NCBI GenBank assembly: GCA_030632465.1
Contig: DAOVUR010000100.1
Location: 1-6,993, forward strand
Direction: 5' to 3'
DNA length: 6,993 nucleotides
From: a bacterium
Lineage (GTDB): Bacteria; Verrucomicrobiota; Kiritimatiellia; UBA8416; CAMZLY01
How positions within the stretch are numbered: position 1 is the first letter of the stretch; each line of letters opens with the position of its first letter. Below are positions 5,056 to 6,993 of this stretch, piece by piece. The notes below the pieces were generated by a model that had not been told where the DNA came from, did no database searches, and saw nothing but the letters and a program-made list of their open reading frames with translations. The position numbers and the translations under genes were made by a program.

Positions 5056-5076
5056 CCCTTTACCCTTTGTCCCTTA
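5056..5076. repeat. CCCTTTN heptamers in the secretin-TPR gene junction
   Basis: CCCTTTA (5056-5062) and CCCTTTG (5063-5069), then CCCTTA (5071-5076), fill the 30-nt junction and include the secretin stop codon. The first 13 bp are identical to 336-348. On the mRNA strand they read as repeated AAAGGG, giving the only Shine-Dalgarno-like bases before the TPR gene. Confidence 0.6.
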
Positions 5077-6735
5077 CCTGATAGGCTTAAGCGCCTTGCT
5101 ACTGGGGCCAACTCTTCGTAGTGGCTTCGGTTTTTTCTTCATATCCCGCAACAACATAACAGGCTCTTCACCACTGATAATTCTCGGTGTGAGAAATACG
5201 ATTGTCTCCAAAGTCTCAGTAGTTGTCTCTTTTGTTTTAAACAACCACCCAAACAGAGGAATGCGCCCCAATAGCGGGACACTGCTAGTATTATCTAATT
5301 TTCTCTCTTCAACCATACCAGCAATAATAATTGTCTCACCATCTTTGATCAAAACGGTAGTCTCTGAATATGATTTACGTACTATAGGAACATTTCTGAA
5401 GGCCTGGTAAGTACCAACCACAGTGCTTACTTCAGGTTTAATATCCATCCTAATCATGCCGTTATCATTAATATGTGGCGTAACCGACAGCTTAACTCCA
5501 ACCTCAATAAATATAATCGATTCACCAACAACGTTAGTAGTTCCACTCTCAAGTGACGCCTCTGCATACGGTTGATCAGTCACAACTTTAACCATGGCCT
5601 CTTCGTCTGAAACAACTGCCACATGCGGGTTGGATAACACTTTAGTATCACCAATTTTACTTATGGCTGCCAATATCATCTCGAGCGAGCCGCCTCCTAC
5701 TATTGTCTTATACGACATTGCCCCACCAGTTGTATTTCCAATAATATCTGCGGCTGTTTCACTCAGAGACACTGCAGCTGCAGTTGGTCCCGCAACAGTT
5801 TTTACCGTCGATGCTAAACTAAAACGTGGATCCACCCCCTGTATGACATGATCCCAATTAATCCCGAGCTTAAAGTCTTCAGTTAATAATACTTGAACAA
5901 TCTTAGCTTCAATAAAGACCTGCTTTTCTTTTGCATCAAAAGCGTCTATCACTGTAGAAATCTTATCAAGCACATGCGGTAGATCAGTGATAATAATTGA
6001 ACGAGTACGTCTATCTGCATAAATTGCGCCCACATCTTTTGTGATCATAGGTGTGATCTCATCACGCACCCCATCTAGATCAGCGTACTGCAGCTTAAAT
6101 GTAACAGTCTCGGTCGGAACAACTCGTGATACAGTAGATATATCAGTCTTCTCCACAATTTTCAGCATCTGTTCAATCTTTTCGGGAGTATCAATAAAGA
6201 TAAGCGTGCCTGTAACTGGATCTGAAACAACGGTACCAATCACACTTTTAACTGGCTGAAGCATATTAGCCACACGAGCAGGATCAGCATACTCTAATTC
6301 AACAATACGTATCTGCTTGTTATCATAAAAACTAACACCATAGCGCTGCATATACTCGGCGTCTGTGATAATAGTAATAATCTTATCCTGTATCACATAG
6401 GCAAGTTTATTGACCGAGAGCACAACATCTAACGCTTCTCCAACTGTCACATCCTTAAACTTCAGCTTAGTGGTCTTACCGCTGACACCTTTACCTATAA
6501 CAATATTATCAAGCCCACCACGATGCGCCAAAAACTCTATTAACTGAACAATATCCCAAGGATCAACAGATTTCAGTTCCACCTTCTTTTCCATACCCGG
6601 GATACCACATCTACTCAGCGATACAGTATTGGAACTAACCACCACTTGCCCATCATCTTGCGCCACACAAGGTTGCGCTACCACAATAAAAACGATCACC
6701 ATGACCGCACTTATAATTCGTAAACTAACTCTCAT
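5074..6735 (-). CDS. Secretin (GspD/PilQ superfamily outer-membrane channel)
   Basis: A complete 553-residue secretin that would form the outer-membrane gate of a type II secretion or type IV pilus machine. Visible parts are a signal peptide (1-25, cleavage near CVA/QDD), an STN/N0-like domain (about 50-125), two NolW/N1-like domains (142-200 and 211-268) and the secretin barrel domain (about 272-520). Hallmarks include VLSNPHVAVVSDEEA (366-380), GETIIIAGM (466-474) and the signature VPLLGRIPLFGWLF (486-499), followed by ETIVFLTPRI. The protein is shorter than typical GspD, with two N-type domains, and ends in a basic Lys/Pro-rich tail (530-553). GGAGA (6746-6742) lies 6 nt before ATG. It is preceded at 70 nt by a GspC/PilP-like gene and followed by TPR and lipoprotein genes, all on one strand. 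Whether it serves secretion or pili cannot be decided here. Confidence 0.93.
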   Translation of the reverse strand: MRVSLRIISAVMVIVFIVVAQPCVAQDDGQVVVSSNTVSLSRCGIPGMEKKVELKSVDPWDIVQLIEFLAHRGGLDNIVIGKGVSGKTTKLKFKDVTVGEALDVVLSVNKLAYVIQDKIITIITDAEYMQRYGVSFYDNKQIRIVELEYADPARVANMLQPVKSVIGTVVSDPVTGTLIFIDTPEKIEQMLKIVEKTDISTVSRVVPTETVTFKLQYADLDGVRDEITPMITKDVGAIYADRRTRSIIITDLPHVLDKISTVIDAFDAKEKQVFIEAKIVQVLLTEDFKLGINWDHVIQGVDPRFSLASTVKTVAGPTAAAVSLSETAADIIGNTTGGAMSYKTIVGGGSLEMILAAISKIGDTKVLSNPHVAVVSDEEAMVKVVTDQPYAEASLESGTTNVVGESIIFIEVGVKLSVTPHINDNGMIRMDIKPEVSTVVGTYQAFRNVPIVRKSYSETTVLIKDGETIIIAGMVEERKLDNTSSVPLLGRIPLFGWLFKTKETTTETLETIVFLTPRIISGEEPVMLLRDMKKKPKPLRRVGPSSKALKPIR

Positions 6736-6805
6736 TTATATTCTCCAAACCATCATTATAATAAACCGCATTACGATCTATCTTCTAGCACAAAAACCGT
6801 TACCA

Positions 6806-6993
6806 CTACTCAATGCGAATTTTCTTATCACCATCAGCAAACTCTATATATTCAGATGTAATTTCTACAACTTCAACATCTACATCATTAATTCTAAGCG
6901 TCCCACCCAGCACAAGAAAATGCATCTTGCCACTCTTACCATCACTGATAATAGCCTCTACAGCGCCGGAACCATCACCCGATAAACCGATCA
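6806..6993 (-). CDS. C-terminal end of a GspC/PilP-like small beta-domain protein (partial)
   Basis: Sixty-one C-terminal residues enter from the right edge and end at TAG 6808-6806. The visible part runs IGLSGDGSGAVEAIISDGKS...LRINDVDVEVVEITSEYIEF...IRIE. This alternation (an AIISD strand, a GK-containing turn, then a V-V-EI-x-x-x-Y-IEF strand and short end) is the pattern of the small domain that connects inner-membrane proteins to secretins, as in GspC HR or PilP. The gene ends 70 nt before the secretin start on the same strand, which is where such a connector is commonly encoded. The coding frame is open across the whole available length. The family assignment is by pattern only; it could be another periplasmic beta-domain. 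Confidence 0.55.
   Translation of the reverse strand, partial: IGLSGDGSGAVEAIISDGKSGKMHFLVLGGTLRINDVDVEVVEITSEYIEFADGDKKIRIE

Noticed and set aside
6736..6805. TATAAT-like box in the gap before the secretin gene, considered as an internal promoter
   Set aside because: No acceptable -35 element lies 16-18 nt upstream and there is no extended -10. Simple co-transcription is the simpler reading.

Overview
The window looks like part of a Gram-negative, fairly AT-rich bacterial chromosome. A secretin, a signal-peptide lipoprotein and periplasmic-type proteins imply an outer membrane. The repeat-rich spacers and the style of the secretin and Ig-like lipoprotein remind me of uncultured Omnitrophota or other PVC-superphylum genomes. 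That is a low-confidence impression and not a sequence match.

Layout from left to right. (1) 1-211, minus: the N-terminal 70 residues of a PIN-domain protein running off the left edge, with a near-consensus promoter only 7 nt before its ATG. (2) 212-503: a gap filled with two heptamer-periodic arrays and one copy of a two-module dispersed repeat. (3) 504-2195, minus: a complete membrane sensor histidine kinase, also with a promoter that would give an almost leaderless mRNA. (4) 2196-2669: a 474-bp divergent gap holding both promoters. Between them are two roughly 110-bp hairpin elements bracketed by three arrays of a 7-bp unit (consensus ATGAACN). (5) 2670-3038, plus: a small membrane-anchored rhodanese with a good Shine-Dalgarno sequence. 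(6) 3039-3321: a convergent gap with inverted repeats, a hairpin terminator candidate, more heptamers and the second copy of the dispersed repeat. (7) 3322-6993, minus: a four-gene operon. In transcription order it encodes the C-terminal end of a GspC/PilP-like small domain, a secretin, a periplasmic coiled-coil/TPR protein and a small Ig-like lipoprotein.

The operon is the functional core. A secretin (outer-membrane gate of type II secretion or type IV pili) follows a probable inner-membrane/periplasmic connector gene and precedes a TPR protein and a lipoprotein, the two kinds of protein that act as secretin assembly factors (pilotins) elsewhere. The kinase has no response regulator in view and the PIN protein has no antitoxin immediately upstream.

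The least ordinary content is non-coding. Nearly every spacer between unrelated genes carries imperfect tandem heptamers of four different sequence families. One pair of structured hairpin elements is built into such arrays, and another pair of repeat modules occurs in swapped order at two loci.
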